64,000 nucleotides of DNA from Stichopus chloronotus (taxonomy: Eukaryota > Echinodermata > Holothuroidea > Aspidochirotida > Stichopodidae): contig CM037833.1 of the NCBI GenBank assembly GCA_021234535.1, positions 27,614,878 through 27,678,877 of the forward strand. The letters are read 5' to 3'. The notes below the pieces were generated by a model. The model worked only from the letters and a program-made list of their open reading frames with translations, made no database searches and was not told the origin of the DNA. This document shows, piece by piece, positions 49,003 to 61,929 of the stretch; the stretch's first letter is position 1, and every line of letters starts with the position of its first letter. The position numbers and the translations under genes are program-made.

Positions 49003-52000
49003 TTTGTTGCCAATGATACGTCCTTAACAGAATCAGAGTTTTTGATACTTTTTTAATCAAAATTCTCTTTTTATTTGCAATCGTACTCTGTTTCCCTTCT
49101 TGATGAGTTTATCGTTAATGTCCGGTTCGGAGAATCACTAGGGAGATGAATCCAAATGATGCTCATCAATTCATCGCTGCTCTGGTATTTTCAAACTTTT
49201 ACTGATCTCATTCAAACATATTTGTCATTTCCCTGGTTGAGATAAATGTCCTTATATCACGAAAATTAATCACAGTTACCAAGAACACAGAAGGAAAAAA
49301 GCAGAGAAGGAAGTTACGTTGTCTCCACTTGTCACGTTTAACGGGGTATACAGCAACCACAGGAGTATACTATATCAAAGATACAGTTCATCCGGCACAT
49401 GGGGTAACTAAGTCAGATTGTTACAAACGGGGTGACCAAAATGCTATTTCGTCAGTAGCTATAATAGTAATCTGTTTCGGAATACTGATGAATATTTCGA
49501 GAAGAATTAATTGTACAGGACGTAACTGCAGATTATACACACAACTTTTACACAGCTTCAGTCGCTTAACTGTTTTAAATGCGATGAGCTTTGCTTATCC
49601 TACCGTAACTGGAAAGCAAAGTAATAATATGAAGTATTAACATGAGATCTAATATCTATTTGATGGAACGATGATTTTAGCTTTACTGTCATTCGCACAC
49701 AAGTAATCATAGTATGAACTCAAAACAATAGTCGCTTTATTTGCAGTTTTAAGACGCAATTGTTAGCGAAGGTCAAATCTGACGTTTCGGGAACTTAAAA
49801 TGAAAGCTCGCTATACTGATATGTAAAACATAATGATTGAATTGAATGTTAGGAGTTTTTTTTTTCATTATTTTCACTACGATATACATACGCAAAAGAA
49901 AAGAACTTAATAAAAATTTGTATATGATATTTCATTAACAACCTTTTTTTTTTAATTTGAACTTAATTGAACTAATTTCTTATCGTTCATCACGTGATAA
50001 AATGGTATTTGCATGAAATCCAGTTAAAAAGAAAAATGTCATTCATTTGCCCTGAATATTTTGATTACATGAAATGCCCATAGTGTGACTGAGATTTTGT
50101 TGAGATTTTGTTGAGAAGTTGATGGACGTAATACTTCCCTGTCCTATTAGTACTGATAAAGTCTGCTAATTTCCTGTAATGAGAAAAGAGTAAGAATTCT
50201 GTCAGTTTACAGCCCCATCTTTTAGCAACGTCTGTCTTTTGAGTTCATCAAATACATAACTTCATCTGTTATTAAATTGGACATCCAGGAATTTTCATGA
50301 AACAGCATGGCTCTGAGTAACAAAAGAGTAGAGAGATTTCCTCATACCTACAAATAGCAAAGGTCAGCTCCCTATCTCTATGCAAACCGTGTATTAAGTC
50401 TAAGATTATGACAGCGGAAGGCATTTAAAAGTGATTGATTTTGTGAAGTGAGATTTCATATTACTGCTGGTTAGATCCTTTATGAATTTAGGTTGTTCAA
50501 TAGCTTAAGTTTTTAAGTTTCTACTTTTAGTAAGGGTCTCAACTTTAACATGGAAACTGTCTTACTATTCATATAATACATATAGTGAGATAATTCAAAG
50601 CAAAGGAAAAGACTAGTGTAATTGATGACTGTTTGTATGCTATTATTTGAAGTGCTTCCTTTCACCCGATGGCCTTTCCTCAGATTAATCATAGTATAAT
50701 TGCATTGCAGTCTACTAACGTTTTTCAGTCATTGTGCGGATAGATTGTTGCATTATTCAACTTAAATTTACCCTTCTGTTGGTTTTCTCGTTTCAGAAAG
50801 CGTAATGTTTCCCATGCTTGGGAAGACCTCAAAATCCCGTGATAAAAACCGACCAATCCATCGGCAGGATTCACTACTAGTGGAGTGCCAGTTCCGGTAT
50901 TTCAGGAAAATGAAACACTGCCATTAACGAGTCAACTGCAGTCAAAGAAAACAGTGGTGATACGCCTGACGGGAAGCATTGGCGGGAAGTAGTCGACATA
51001 CTAAGAGATAAACCTATAATCTAACGAATAGTTCCCAGTATTTATTTTGCTGAGGTATATACAGCACTGAAAATAAATAGATCCTCTATGACACACAAAG
51101 TGTCCCTTCATAGGTTAGAACTGATAACGGTCCAAGTAGCACTTATACTTCAGAATGATGAGCTGTGAGTCTGGATAACGTAGTAGCTTCTCTGCATACT
51201 GCCTTTTTCACTATTACATAACGTACATTTGAAACCCATATCAAAATACACAGAGCGCAATCTACAGCAAATGCTGGAAATATTTCAAGAATAATCACTC
51301 AAAAAAGGGAGACATGAATGTATTTCAAGTGATAGTCTAAATATCATTATTTGAAGAAAATTGTAGAGAATAGCAAAAACATATTGTTTTCCAGATGATT
51401 ATTATTGTTATCATTTCTTTTATCTAGTTTGTTGTGTAGGATTACGGAGTATGGAAAGGGGTAGTAATAACTCCCGGTTGCCCCGTGATTTTTGTACGCA
51501 GATGCTTAATATCTCATTTACCATCTAGTTTGTAGACGGCACCAAAGTCATTAGTCGAAGTCAAACTCCAGCGTCTATCCAGAAGTACTGGCATTCATAT
51601 ACCATCACCATATGTGCTTATGGTTTGCAAATATATATTACCTTTGACGGTTGACTCGAGTTTGCACTGTGCTGTAAAATATCGATGTTCATAATTGTAA
51701 GTTTGCCCGTATTGAGGCTTTGTTGGTTCTTCCTCTTACTTTTCCTTCTTAAGAAATGTGCATCTCAGAACTGTTACACAACGTCAAACAGTTTCCCTTC
51801 CTGTTTCGTTTCAGCTACATACAAAATAGAATTCCACTGACAATGAGTCCCTAAGAATGTATCTATCTTTTCACCGTGTTGCATCGATCACTTTCGTATG
51901 CCCAGATCCCTGATATCTCTAGATATGTGTCTAATGTTGGAAGCTTACTGTAGAGTCAATCGACGCACTATAAATGGCCATGAGTTCATATACAGGAAAC

Positions 52001-52830
52001 ACTTGGTGATTGCAGTCGTGGGAAAGGTAACCGATACTTTCCTTACCAGAAAATTTACTAAAACACTGTCAAATTCGGAGATAGCATTAACCTCAGTAGA
52101 TGAACAGGAAGGTAATTAAAGGTTGACTACGAGCCACGCGTTGTCAAATCCGCGAATCTGGCAGCTGCGTGTATTGAGAAGTTAATATGCTTTGCGCTTG
52201 AGACATGTGCTGATCAGTCACTGTTGGGTCATAATTGGTTGAAAATAGTCTTGTGACATGAGTATTAAATTTTGCAGTATAATGTTTTTGCTGCATTCAT
52301 CCTTAAAAAAGTGTTGAATATAGCCTCAAATGCCATCATTTGCCATCAACTGTTACGATTAAATTAAATAAATTTCCTTGTCACAGCTGTGTTATGAATA
52401 AACATTACCTAATTATCTAACTGTTTTACGTCAAGAGATGGACTCCTACCTCTTTGTTTTATTGTGTCTTTTCGTTTACACAACTTTTATTTTATTCAAG
52501 AACGATTAAAGGAATTAACACACCCAGAGGTCTTGTAAAATATCGATATTACTTAAATATAAAACCCAGTTTTTAGGAATAATATATACATACAAAGATT
52601 AACCAAACGAATATGGCATTGAGCAACACCCCCACGTCATCTGTTTGAAAAGTCATCTCAAAAACGGTAATAAATCTGAAGAAATTTTAATTAATTTTCG
52701 TTTGTAAGTACCGGTACACTTTGTTCCCTGTAAAATGCTATTTTCTTAATGATTTGATTTACCTAAGAAACGAATTATATTACTTTGAAATTCGAGTACT
52801 CATTCTTCTCTTCATTAGTCTGCTTACCAA
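49003..52830. other. 5' flank of the WFIKKN-like gene and intergenic DNA
   Basis: It should contain the WFIKKN-like promoter and any untranslated first exon, transcribed leftwards. No TATA box or CpG-rich stretch stands out in the 400 bp upstream of the ATG. The plus-strand ORFs at 49.33-49.64 and 51.90-52.12 kb have no supporting motif. Confidence 0.4.
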
Positions 52831-52897
52831 AACGTCCCTTTCTAAAACTTTATTCTTTGTCACAACGTTTATATCTGGACTTCGTAACAGACGCCAT

Positions 52898-52914
52898 AAG
52901 CTCTGAGAGAGCTT
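52898..52914 (-). other. Stem-loop in the LINE 3' tail
   Basis: A perfect 7-bp stem with a 3-nt loop (AAGCTCT-GAG-AGAGCTT), about 240 nt downstream of the ORF2 stop and about 50 nt before the AATAAA. Some CR1/L2-type LINEs carry a 3' hairpin recognised by their reverse transcriptase; the position here fits that role. Confidence 0.5.
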
Positions 52915-53152
52915 GAGGTGACGTCCAACAGAAAATAAACAAAGTTATACTAATTGGGAATGAAGATCAGGTCACGTAAGAACAACAAAACTTTACAATA
53001 GTTATTTACAACCAAAATTGTAAGTGAAAGAAATAAACAAGAATAAGAAAAGAACAGTTGGAGTAGGAAGAAAAAAAGGGGGAGGTGGGTGGATGTAGGA
53101 AACTTCAAAGGGAAAAGGGATAAAGAAGGTTCTCTACATCACTTGTAATAAA

Positions 53153-55480
53153 TCAGTATTGCATAGTGTATTTATCCAAGATTTTTTTTGTAGGGCACAT
53201 TCGAATATCCATAGGTAAAGAATTCCAAATGTCGGGGGCAGTGTGTCTAATAGATCGATGGGCGAGAGCTGTTTTGGGGTTTTCTAGATGAACATTTGAA
53301 GAAATTTGGGTAGGATAGTTGTGGATGGCAGAGTTGATGCGAAACATGTGTAACAGGTTGGCGGGTAGTTCTTGAGTATGGAATCTTTACATAAAAATAG
53401 CAATTTGGAGTTCGTACAAATCAGGAGAGATTTTTCTCTGGAGAAGAAGCAAGGAGTTAATTTTAGGTTCTTGACAAGCCCAAACAATATTGCAGTATGA
53501 AATGTAGGGTAGTATAATCGAATTATAAACAGTAATCAAAGGTATGTAAGAACGTCTTTTATACAATGCACCAACTCCACGTGACACAAACGTAATAACG
53601 TTAGCTATATGAGAATTCCAGTTCAATTCTTCATCGACAGTAATACCCAGGAATTTAGTACCTACTTTTTGATCAATTTTCATATTGTCAATAAAAATAT
53701 TAAAGGAAGGGTTAGTGTTATTTGACCTTTAATTCTTGAAGAGCATACAGTTCGGTTTATTTACCTTTAATAATATCCTGTTACTTCTGAACCATGTGGA
53801 GACCTTGGGTAACTCCGTATTCATAGTTTCAACAAGATGCTCAAAATTATGGTGAGATAAAAATACATTGGTATCGTCAGCAAATAAGATGAAATGAAGT
53901 AATGAAGATGAGTTACAAATATCATTGATATATATGAGAAATAACAAGGGTCCAAGGATAGAACCTTGGGGGACACCACATCTGATCAATGAAGTATCAG
54001 AGTTTACATTATTATAAGTAGTGTACTGTTTTCTGTCGGAAAGGTAATTTTCAAACCATAAGAGAGGAATTCCCCTAATACCATAAAAGTTTAATTTGTT
54101 TAGTAAGATATGATGGTCAAGAGTATCGAACGCTTTGCTAAGATCCATAAAAACGCCAAGTACATGTTTTTCTTGGGTAATGAAATTGAAATCTTATCAC
54201 AAAGCTCAATAAGAGCAATATCTGTTGATTTGTGTTTTTGAAAGCCATATTGACATGGAAGATTAAGTTGTTTCGCATAAAGAAAGAATACAGTCTATTA
54301 TCTACAACTCTGTCGAGGATTTTGGAGAAGTTAGAGAGGACAGATATGGGACGATAATTGCTTATCACAAGAGAGGCATCGTCCTTTTTATAAATGGGTA
54401 TCACTTTGGCAAGTTTCACTTTAGTAGGGAAAGTACCAGTACTTATACTGACAACTTGATGATGTGTGTAGTAGGGGAGACGATGTACAGAATTATTTTC
54501 TTCAGAAGATTATTGTTGATTTCGTCATGACTGGTTGAGTCACCAGAGTTAAGTGAGTTTACTACCTGAGTTATTTCAAATGGTGTAGATGGAGTAAAAT
54601 ATAAGGAAGACACACATGGTGTTTTGACAAAATGTTTGAATGTACGTTAGTAGCCTGTACCGATGAGACTTGCTCAGGTCCTATATTAACAAAGTACGTG
54701 TTGAAAGCATTGACGATATCATGTGGTCGGTCACAAATACTATTATTATGAGTAAGCCTATGTATAGGAGTAGAATTTTTTGATCGACCAAGGATATCAT
54801 TGATAATTTTCCAGGTGGTAGTGACATCACCTTCTGAGTTCTCTGTTTTGTGCCATAGTGTTTTTTTCTTTGACAAGCGTATAATAGATGTTAACTTATT
54901 ACGATACGTTTTGTATCTGTTAATATTATTTGTGGTGGGGTCTTTGAGGCTGCCCTTTTAATATTTGTTCCTTGTTTTCATAGATTTCAGTATTCCTTTA
55001 GTAATCCAGGGTTTAATTGAGCAATTTTGCTTTAGCTTTCGATTAGCCATTGGAATGTTTTTGTTCAAATAATAATTAAATGTTGACATAAATATATTAA
55101 AGGCTTGTTCAGCATTTTCTTCTAGAAAAACATTTTCCCAGCTTTCAGAGCTAAGATCTAAGTTGAGGTTAGTTATTTCCGCAGGAGTATATTGTTGTTT
55201 CAAGTAAGTTTCATTTTTACTCTGTGGTTTGGTTTGCTGCTTCATTTCGGACAAAAGTGTAAAATATATAATGCCTGAGGAGAAAAAAGTGTGGTCAATG
55301 TTAGTAAATATATTGTCAATGAGAGTATCAGTTTGTGGCGTGATTCTAGTTGCTTTACCTATGAGTGGTTCAAAGGAATTGGAACGGAGAACATTCATGA
55401 ACTGAAAGGATATTCGATCATTTGAAAGTAAATTTGTATTGAAATCCCCTAATATGTGAACAGTTTACCCTCTCTAAGTA
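53153..55480 (-). pseudogene. Broken LINE ORF2 (endonuclease C-terminus and reverse transcriptase)
   Basis: Open segments in order on the - strand are 54958-55398, 54571-54876, 54138-54419, 53729-54148, 53387-53683, 53284-53487 and 53153-53347. The first two share a frame and are separated by a stop near 54958. The third has V-I-P-I-Y-K-K-D and N-Y-R-P-I-S-V-L (RT fingers). The fourth holds the palm: D-L-S-K-A-F-D, G-V-P-Q-G-S-I-L-G-P and the catalytic F-A-D-D. The last segments carry the W-N-S-L-P motif seen near the end of such ORFs. Frameshifts fall between segments 2/3, 3/4, 5/6 and 6/7. Confidence 0.88.
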
Positions 55481-55629
55481 TCCTCGGTAGTAATATATCA
55501 AACTCTTCTAGAAAAAGATCACTATTGCTATTGTCACCCTGACATAAAAACGTATAAATTATTTGTTTTCCATATAAAATCAGCAGTCTAATTTTCAAAC
55601 CATTTGGTAATTTTTTAATTATGAGGAGT

Positions 55630-58150
55630 CACGTGATCATTTGTTTTGCCCATTTTTTTATCTCTAAAATTTCAAACACTGTTCATGCTTGTATTCTCCA
55701 TTCCTGAAAAGGACTCATTTCCAGAAATATAGTATTAGTTTTATAACTTTTCATATTTTTTAAGTCAATGAATTAATACCTAGAGCTCAACGAACCATCA
55801 AACATTACATATATTTCACAATATTAATCAACTACAGCTCTAGCTATGTTTACAAAAGAATACTTTACCATTAGCCTACTGCTAAAACACACTCTCGTAA
55901 GAAGGGTTAGTGGCTCTTCAATTGTACTGTATACAAAAGCTTTTTACCTTCCTTCCAGAATAATTTGCAGGAATAATCTGAGGTATAAATTCTTGTTAGA
56001 CTTCCTTCTCCAGGAAGACGAAATCGTTCTTCTCATTTTTTTTTTTCGATTTGTTATTTAAATCATACTGTTTGGCAATATTAGTTTAGTATTAGCCCTT
56101 ATCTCATTATACTTTGTGGTCCTATTTATCTTCCCCCTACAGCTGACACAGGAGTCCATGCCCTAGAATGCTTAAGTTTACTATTAAATTCTGTCTACAA
56201 TGACTCTGCGTTAAGTAATTTTGTGTAATTGTGAGGCTATACTCGGCTATGCATGTTTGAAATTTCTATTTGCTTTCTTTGTTGTATTTACCCTGACCTA
56301 CAAACCGTGACATATCTTTTTTGGTGCAATTGTAACAGAACCTCTTTTTCTATATATTTATTGGTTGAATGGTGTTTTTCACATCTGTAGGCTTCTGTTC
56401 ATATCACTGGTACCCTGCAACAAGTACTAGTAGATCTAGAACGGAACGTTGCAACGAGCACCGCAGATGTAACTAGAAAGTCTCAGACAATTTAAAGGCT
56501 GTATTGCATCACCCTAATCTATATTTTTACCTCCACGAAAGCAAAATTCTCAACTGGTTCTAAGTTACAGCACTCTTAGATTGACAGCAAATTCGAAAGA
56601 AGCAGAGCAGATCGTATTACACAGCGTACACAAGGGTCCGTTGTTTTGATTACACATGTGGAGGAATTTAAGACAAGCTGAGGGAGCGACTAGAGGTAGG
56701 TGGTTGGGAGAATTGAAACTGTCTGGGGTGATGAGTTTTTGTCTTTAAGCAAAAATAGCGCCAGATGTGGGGAACATTCGCATGGTAGCTATGGAAGGAA
56801 AGGATCTACAAAAGAAGTATCCAGCACATATCGGGCACTCCAATTAATTTTAAGATATGTTTTGGTTTCATGGTGTCGTACAATCTAGAGGGTATACCAG
56901 TCGAAAAAAATTGAAAACCACCTTTCGCCATCTACGGCTGTCGCCTCACAGTATTATTCGAGACTGTATTTTGCTGGCTATCCCGGTTGCAAAACGTTTG
57001 AACCGGAAATAATTTGATCCTATTAATTGATCGGAGCTATAATAAGTATCAAATACTACTGTGATGGAACACTCAGAGACATTAATTTTTCGTTTCGCCT
57101 GTCATGGAGGCAAGAAACGTCATTCCCCAAAATCCCCACCCCCCCACACACACACACAAAATCAGGAATGTTTACATGCTGTAAAAAATGCCATGTTAAA
57201 TGCAAATCCAGTAGCAATCAGTTTCATATATCTAGTTTGAATGATCACAATTCCCATGCAAGTGCGTGGGCTTGTAATAGTCGACATTAGTAAGGGATGG
57301 CACTCCCTGAAAGTAGGGCAGTCACAATATATTAGCAGTATCCTCTTCTAGAAAAGTGCAGTCCAAATTTCTGCCCTAAAGTGTTTTCTCTCTCTTAACT
57401 GTACATTTTAGTGGTGGGGATATGAACATGACCAAAGTCTGTCACAAGCTCAGTTTATGTTTCATTACATCTTATTACCACTTGAAGAAAATGAAGCACA
57501 CGGCATACTATTACATACCTTATCTATAGCCAACCTCATCTTTTGGAACGAACATACTATAAGAAAGTTCGCTACTGAGTATTTGTTGAGTAGTACTTTT
57601 TGTTTCTGCATTGTGACACGGATGAATGCCAGATCACTCATCTTGTAACAAGGTGTGACACCTGGACATAACCCCACACTTCTATTGGGATAGTCGAGTC
57701 TCTGTATACATTGTGAGGTGGCACGGGGTAATGATTAAATGTGCATCAAATAGAAGGAGATATTTCAATTCTGGGGAATTTAAAAACGATCAATCATTCA
57801 TATCAATGGATGAACACTGTCATTTTGTCGGGAAATGTATACAAGATAGGATAGATTAATCAAACGAAGGGTTGTTTTAATATTCTTCAACGAGTCCATT
57901 GGATTATGTGACTGGTTTCCAAACCAGTTCAACTTTTTTATGATAACACTAAGATATTTCTCATTACTCATATTGCAAGGAATCAGAGATTTGAAATTGT
58001 GTATAAATCGTATTGTACCTTCAAGAGCAGCTGCCGACCGTGACTGCAACAAATGGCTACGCTGGATAGTTACACAAGCTCGAGTATATGAAAACGTCAA
58101 ATGGTGGCATTTCAAGTGTACCCAGCAGTGAATGCAGTACTTTAAACATT
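55630..58150. other. Gene-free interval right of the LINE
   Basis: No gene or RNA recognised. A short CA/poly(C) tract lies near 57.14-57.16 kb. ORFs on both strands at 57.46-58.13 kb overlap one another and lack motifs. Confidence 0.4.
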
Positions 58151-58154
58151 CTAG

Positions 58155-58342
<188 letters not shown>

Positions 58343-58399
58343 TTTCGCAAGTAACAATCGTTAGTAAAAACACTTCATAATAATTCAGCTTGGCAAGTC

Positions 58400-60590
58400 T
58401 GAAGAATTCGAGACTTCCCTTTAAAATACTAAAAACAAAATGTATGGAAGATGTTAAATTCATGGCGTACACTCACAAAAAGTTAGGCTATTGAGCATCT
58501 ATGTTCAAAGTTGAGGTTACATCTATATTGTAACTTCCAGACAATTTGCTGAAATGAATAGGTGTAATCTCATTCTGTAATCTCATTGTAGATACGGTTC
58601 TTCGGTGTACTACATGTAACATTTTTCAAGGAGCGATAAACTGAACATTTTCTTTTGCGTTGAGGATACACCATTGAGGCCCTTCTGTTGCATACATTGC
58701 TCATTATGAAATCTTCTTGTTATGTAAAAAACGTCACTGTATGGATCAATTCTGGTTCTTACTGTTTTTATGTCCCTTACACTCTTTTAGAAGTAGTTAC
58801 TGTCAAATCCACTGATTGAATGACGTATCCAGTTCATGAACAGGTTTTCTTGTTAGTTGGAAATAGACATAATTATTCACCTTAACCTTTTTTTCAAGGG
58901 TTTTGTTTTTCTTAAACTACACAAGCAACCACTTGAAGTCCACTTTAAGTAAGAACTACAATTCTTTCATAGTCTACCAGGAAAAATTACGACATTTTTA
59001 GTATACACCCTTGCGTCCTTGATATTAAGTGCTATCTAACTTGGTATGACTAAAATAAAAGCTGTCCAAGAGGATTATCACCCTTGCCAACCATCCATCA
59101 TAATACATGGATTTCACTTTAAGCGCACGAACAATTTTCAGCATTGTGTAAAACACCCACCCGCTTTTGTGTCCCTCTCAAAAGTTCGGGGGGTTTTAAT
59201 AAGTCCTTTTAGCCACTTAACGCATTTTTACTACTGTCTCGGTGGTTTTCCACCAAGTAAACGAATAGAAAAAAGGAATGCAACGTACTTTGTCAACCAA
59301 AACTAAGAACGAGATCAGAAATCGCAGACGAAAACGTTTATATCACAATTGCTAAGATTTGAAACTACCTTCAAGAATATTTTTGAATAAAACAACAAAA
59401 ACGCAAGTTTTCTTCAGGAGCATTTGGCTTAGATCTGGATGAAAAATTCGGGTGAATGATGTGCAAACAAAATCGACTTAATATTTGTTTTGTTTCTGAA
59501 GGATTACTTGGTTTCACTGTTATGCTGTTACCTAATGTTGAGACAAATGTGAGCGATGTTCTTCCTTTTGAAGGCTTAATATCTTTTCAAAATGCAACCC
59601 ATAATTCATTGTAAAGGAAGTTCGGCGATCTTTTTGGGGGTAACAGTCTTCCGTGTTTATGGATCTTACGGCTGTAGAGAGTTCATCAAATTTATAGTTT
59701 CGTCTGACATAACTACTTCGCTCAGAATTCAACTTCAAATACTCGTTCTGGTTAACCTAGCTTAACGGAGATGTTTATCGAACAACACAGTGTAAATGGC
59801 TCAGTCGTTTCGGTAAAGCATTTCTCCACATTTAATTTGAATGTTCTCATCTATGGCAACATTTGGTATCGTCTTCTCGTAGAGATTGTGAGACATGTCA
59901 GCACAGTCTTATTGCTGACCTCAATTAAGTTGAACTATGACGAAAGACCAGTTGGTAGGACACTCTTCGCCACTTTAAGATACTTCTATTTTTCTTGCTT
60001 TGCAGAAAACGTAAAAACACATTTTAACCAAATTACTGCACTGGCTGAATCTTTATATGAATGTCGGATTTTAACCGAGGAGGGGCACTTTGGAAAACTA
60101 CGCTAAATGACACTGCCATTCGGTGTTTGCGACATGACGGATATCAAATCCCCAACTATGAAGTAACCACTCACTATATTAGTTCTGCTTTCAGTTTAGC
60201 CATGTAATGCCAAGCGGTGTATACGCAAACAACAGATTTATGATTGTCAGTGGACAGTTTTGAAAAGCTTTGATGTTTAACTTTTTTTCACAAATATATG
60301 TTGATAACCGGTCAATGTTCTGCCGTAGAAATAATCTTCCGTCGTATGATTAGCAAGCAGGAAAAAAAAATTCTTCGTTACTGCCACATCTTAAGTGACA
60401 TTCTAGCCGTAAATTACAAATATTATGTTCAAAAATATTACGTTTTATTGTAGTTCTTCTCCTCTTACTCTTGCTTGCGTATATTAAACCTCTCCATGTT
60501 GTACACAATTGAACTTTGACTTGATAATTTCGTTGTGAACGGTAACTAAGTCTAACCACACCAAGTGCTTGAAAGTTTCGACTTGGCTTC
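58400..60590. other. 5' flank of the receptor gene
   Basis: No confident gene. A plus-strand ORF of 111 codons (59771-60106) lies about 500 bp before the receptor. It has mixed composition but no motif I recognise and no match to the receptor, so I do not call it. A CTTTCAG acceptor-like site ends at 60597, 28 bp before the receptor ATG, so a 5' UTR intron is possible. Confidence 0.35.
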
Positions 60591-60625
60591 CTTTCAGGTA
60601 AACATTCAAAGACAATCTAGTTACA

Positions 60626-61636
60626 ATGACGGCTCACCGGTGGACGTTTAACTACACTGTACAGGCGAATCACATTGACTACGTCACGATAAACGTTGTT
60701 ACGTTCTGTTTTCGACTGACAATATGTGTATTGGGAATGACAACTAACGTTGTAGTACTAACGTACCAATATCGCAACCGACTGTTTGGAATCAATCCGC
60801 TTCGTTTAGGCTGCGCTATGACGATCATTGGTTTAATCTACAACGTAATGATCTGTATAATTACTATTTGTGTATTTGAATCAAAAAATGAGATACTTGG
60901 TCAAGTTTCATTAATCTTTGGATCGTTCCAGTGCGTTATGCTGACAGCAATTCCGATGGAGAGGACGATCGCTGTGTTAACAAGTAACAAAGCGTGCCGG
61001 CGTAACCGAACGACAAACTTTTCATTGATTATCATAATGGCTCTGTTTGGTTGCATCGTTTATGGTTACGGCTTGAGTGAAAAGTACGCCACCTTTTCCA
61101 GTTCACTCGCACTGACAGTTTTTCTACCATTGGTGGTGTACTTGATAGTTTCATTTTGTTTCATCGTGGCATTTGCTTACAACCGGAAGCTGAAAACCAA
61201 ACGTATCATGCTATTTTGTGAGAAACGTCTTTACAAGGAGGTCTCTTCACTTACAATTCACACAGAGGTAGTACTGAAAGGCTTTTTGTACATGTTACTC
61301 TTATTTTACGTCTGTTATCTTCCTACGTTACTGTTAAGGCTGGTGGTCCACGTCAACAACTCTTATGACGACTTTTGGAGACCGGACATTTCTAACCACG
61401 TGTTTCACTTGAGGTTGTTGCCATTCCTCTGCGATCCAGTTTTGTTTGCAGTTTTTGTGCTTCGTCAATTTCACATGTGGACAGAGTGCAAAACAGAGAC
61501 AGACTTTTGCGAGGACAAGAAAATTATCTTCACAGAAGTACGTCAATCAGAACTAATATGTCAAGATGAGGAAATCAAGATAGGTAGAATTAATCATAGT
61601 TTTGAAGGTGATCATATTATGGAAACGCGTGTCTGA
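60626..61636 (+). CDS. Divergent rhodopsin-class G-protein-coupled receptor, single exon
   Basis: A 336-residue ORF with seven hydrophobic helices (about 20-47, 58-84, 91-117, 132-150, 160-186, 215-241, 258-282) and an extracellular N terminus with sequon N9. Class A landmarks are present in altered form: N41 in helix 1, M-E112-R113 for D/E-R-Y, P168 in helix 5, C-Y-L-P233 for C-W-x-P, and D270-P-V-L-F for N-P-x-x-Y. The usual L-A-x-x-D of helix 2, the Trp of helix 4 and the helix-3-top/ECL2 cysteine pair are absent. ECL2 is very short. A 54-residue acidic tail follows. Such receptors signal through G proteins at the plasma membrane. Ligand unknown. Large families of intronless, lineage-specific receptors are known in echinoderms, and this could be one. 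The ORF is intact and in one frame. Confidence 0.82.
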   Translation: MTAHRWTFNYTVQANHIDYVTINVVTFCFRLTICVLGMTTNVVVLTYQYRNRLFGINPLRLGCAMTIIGLIYNVMICIITICVFESKNEILGQVSLIFGSFQCVMLTAIPMERTIAVLTSNKACRRNRTTNFSLIIIMALFGCIVYGYGLSEKYATFSSSLALTVFLPLVVYLIVSFCFIVAFAYNRKLKTKRIMLFCEKRLYKEVSSLTIHTEVVLKGFLYMLLLFYVCYLPTLLLRLVVHVNNSYDDFWRPDISNHVFHLRLLPFLCDPVLFAVFVLRQFHMWTECKTETDFCEDKKIIFTEVRQSELICQDEEIKIGRINHSFEGDHIMETRV

Positions 61637-61639
61637 CTT

Positions 61640-61860
61640 CTTCTAGCCAAATGTTTTTTGTTTATGATTTGTCCAAACGTTAAAGAAAACAACAGCCGAA
61701 AACACATGCTGCAATAATCTAGCAGTTTTAGTTAGGTATATAATTAGTGGCTGAAACAATGACTCTATAAACTTTTACAATCAAGACCGATCCCATCTCA
61801 TCTTAGATTTTAGTGGCACAATGTATTGGTGATTAATGTCTCACCGTTTAAAGCATTGAC
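61640..61860. other. Predicted 3' UTR of the receptor gene
   Basis: AT-rich sequence between the receptor stop and the palindrome, with no competing ORF. No AATAAA was noted before the one in the palindrome, so the transcript probably runs into it. Confidence 0.4.
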
Positions 61861-61866
61861 TGCGGT

Positions 61867-61918
61867 ATGTAAGGCTGTTTATTTGTACATTATTATGTAC
61901 AAATAAACAGCCTTACAT
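61867..61918. terminator. Perfect 24-bp-arm palindrome carrying AATAAA on both strands
   Basis: Left arm 61867-61890, loop TATT, right arm 61895-61918, every base paired. The right arm holds AATAAA at 61902-61907 for plus-strand transcripts. The left arm holds its complement TTTATT at 61878-61883 for minus-strand transcripts. TGTA motifs flank and interrupt it. About 230 bp downstream of the receptor stop, it is the natural candidate for that gene's poly(A) signal. Role inferred from sequence only. Confidence 0.6.
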
Positions 61919-61929
61919 GTATTATCATT

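Larger units (their letters stand above)
52840..55620 (-). mobile_element. 5'-truncated, frameshifted non-LTR retrotransposon (Jockey/CR1/L2-like LINE)
   Basis: Read on the - strand: the C-terminal part of an endonuclease (G-D-F-N-T-N near 55.42 kb), a linker, the reverse transcriptase, a C-terminal W-N-S-L-P region, then a 3' tail of about 300 nt. The tail contains a stem-loop and ends near an AATAAA at about 52.85 kb. The 5' half of the endonuclease and any ORF1 are missing, typical of incomplete reverse transcription. The coding frame changes at least four times and has in-frame stops, so the copy is dead. The clade is inferred from motif style only. End points are approximate because no target-site duplication was identified. 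Confidence 0.85.

Noticed and set aside
49329..49640. Plus-strand ORF of 103 codons upstream of the WFIKKN-like gene
   Set aside because: No motif; overlaps the region expected to hold the minus-strand promoter. Cannot be supported.
59771..60106. Plus-strand ORF of 111 codons before the receptor gene
   Set aside because: Considered as a separate gene or receptor exon, but it shows no helix pattern matching the receptor and no known motif.
61334..61546. Minus-strand ORF inside the receptor
   Set aside because: Shadow of the intact seven-helix ORF.
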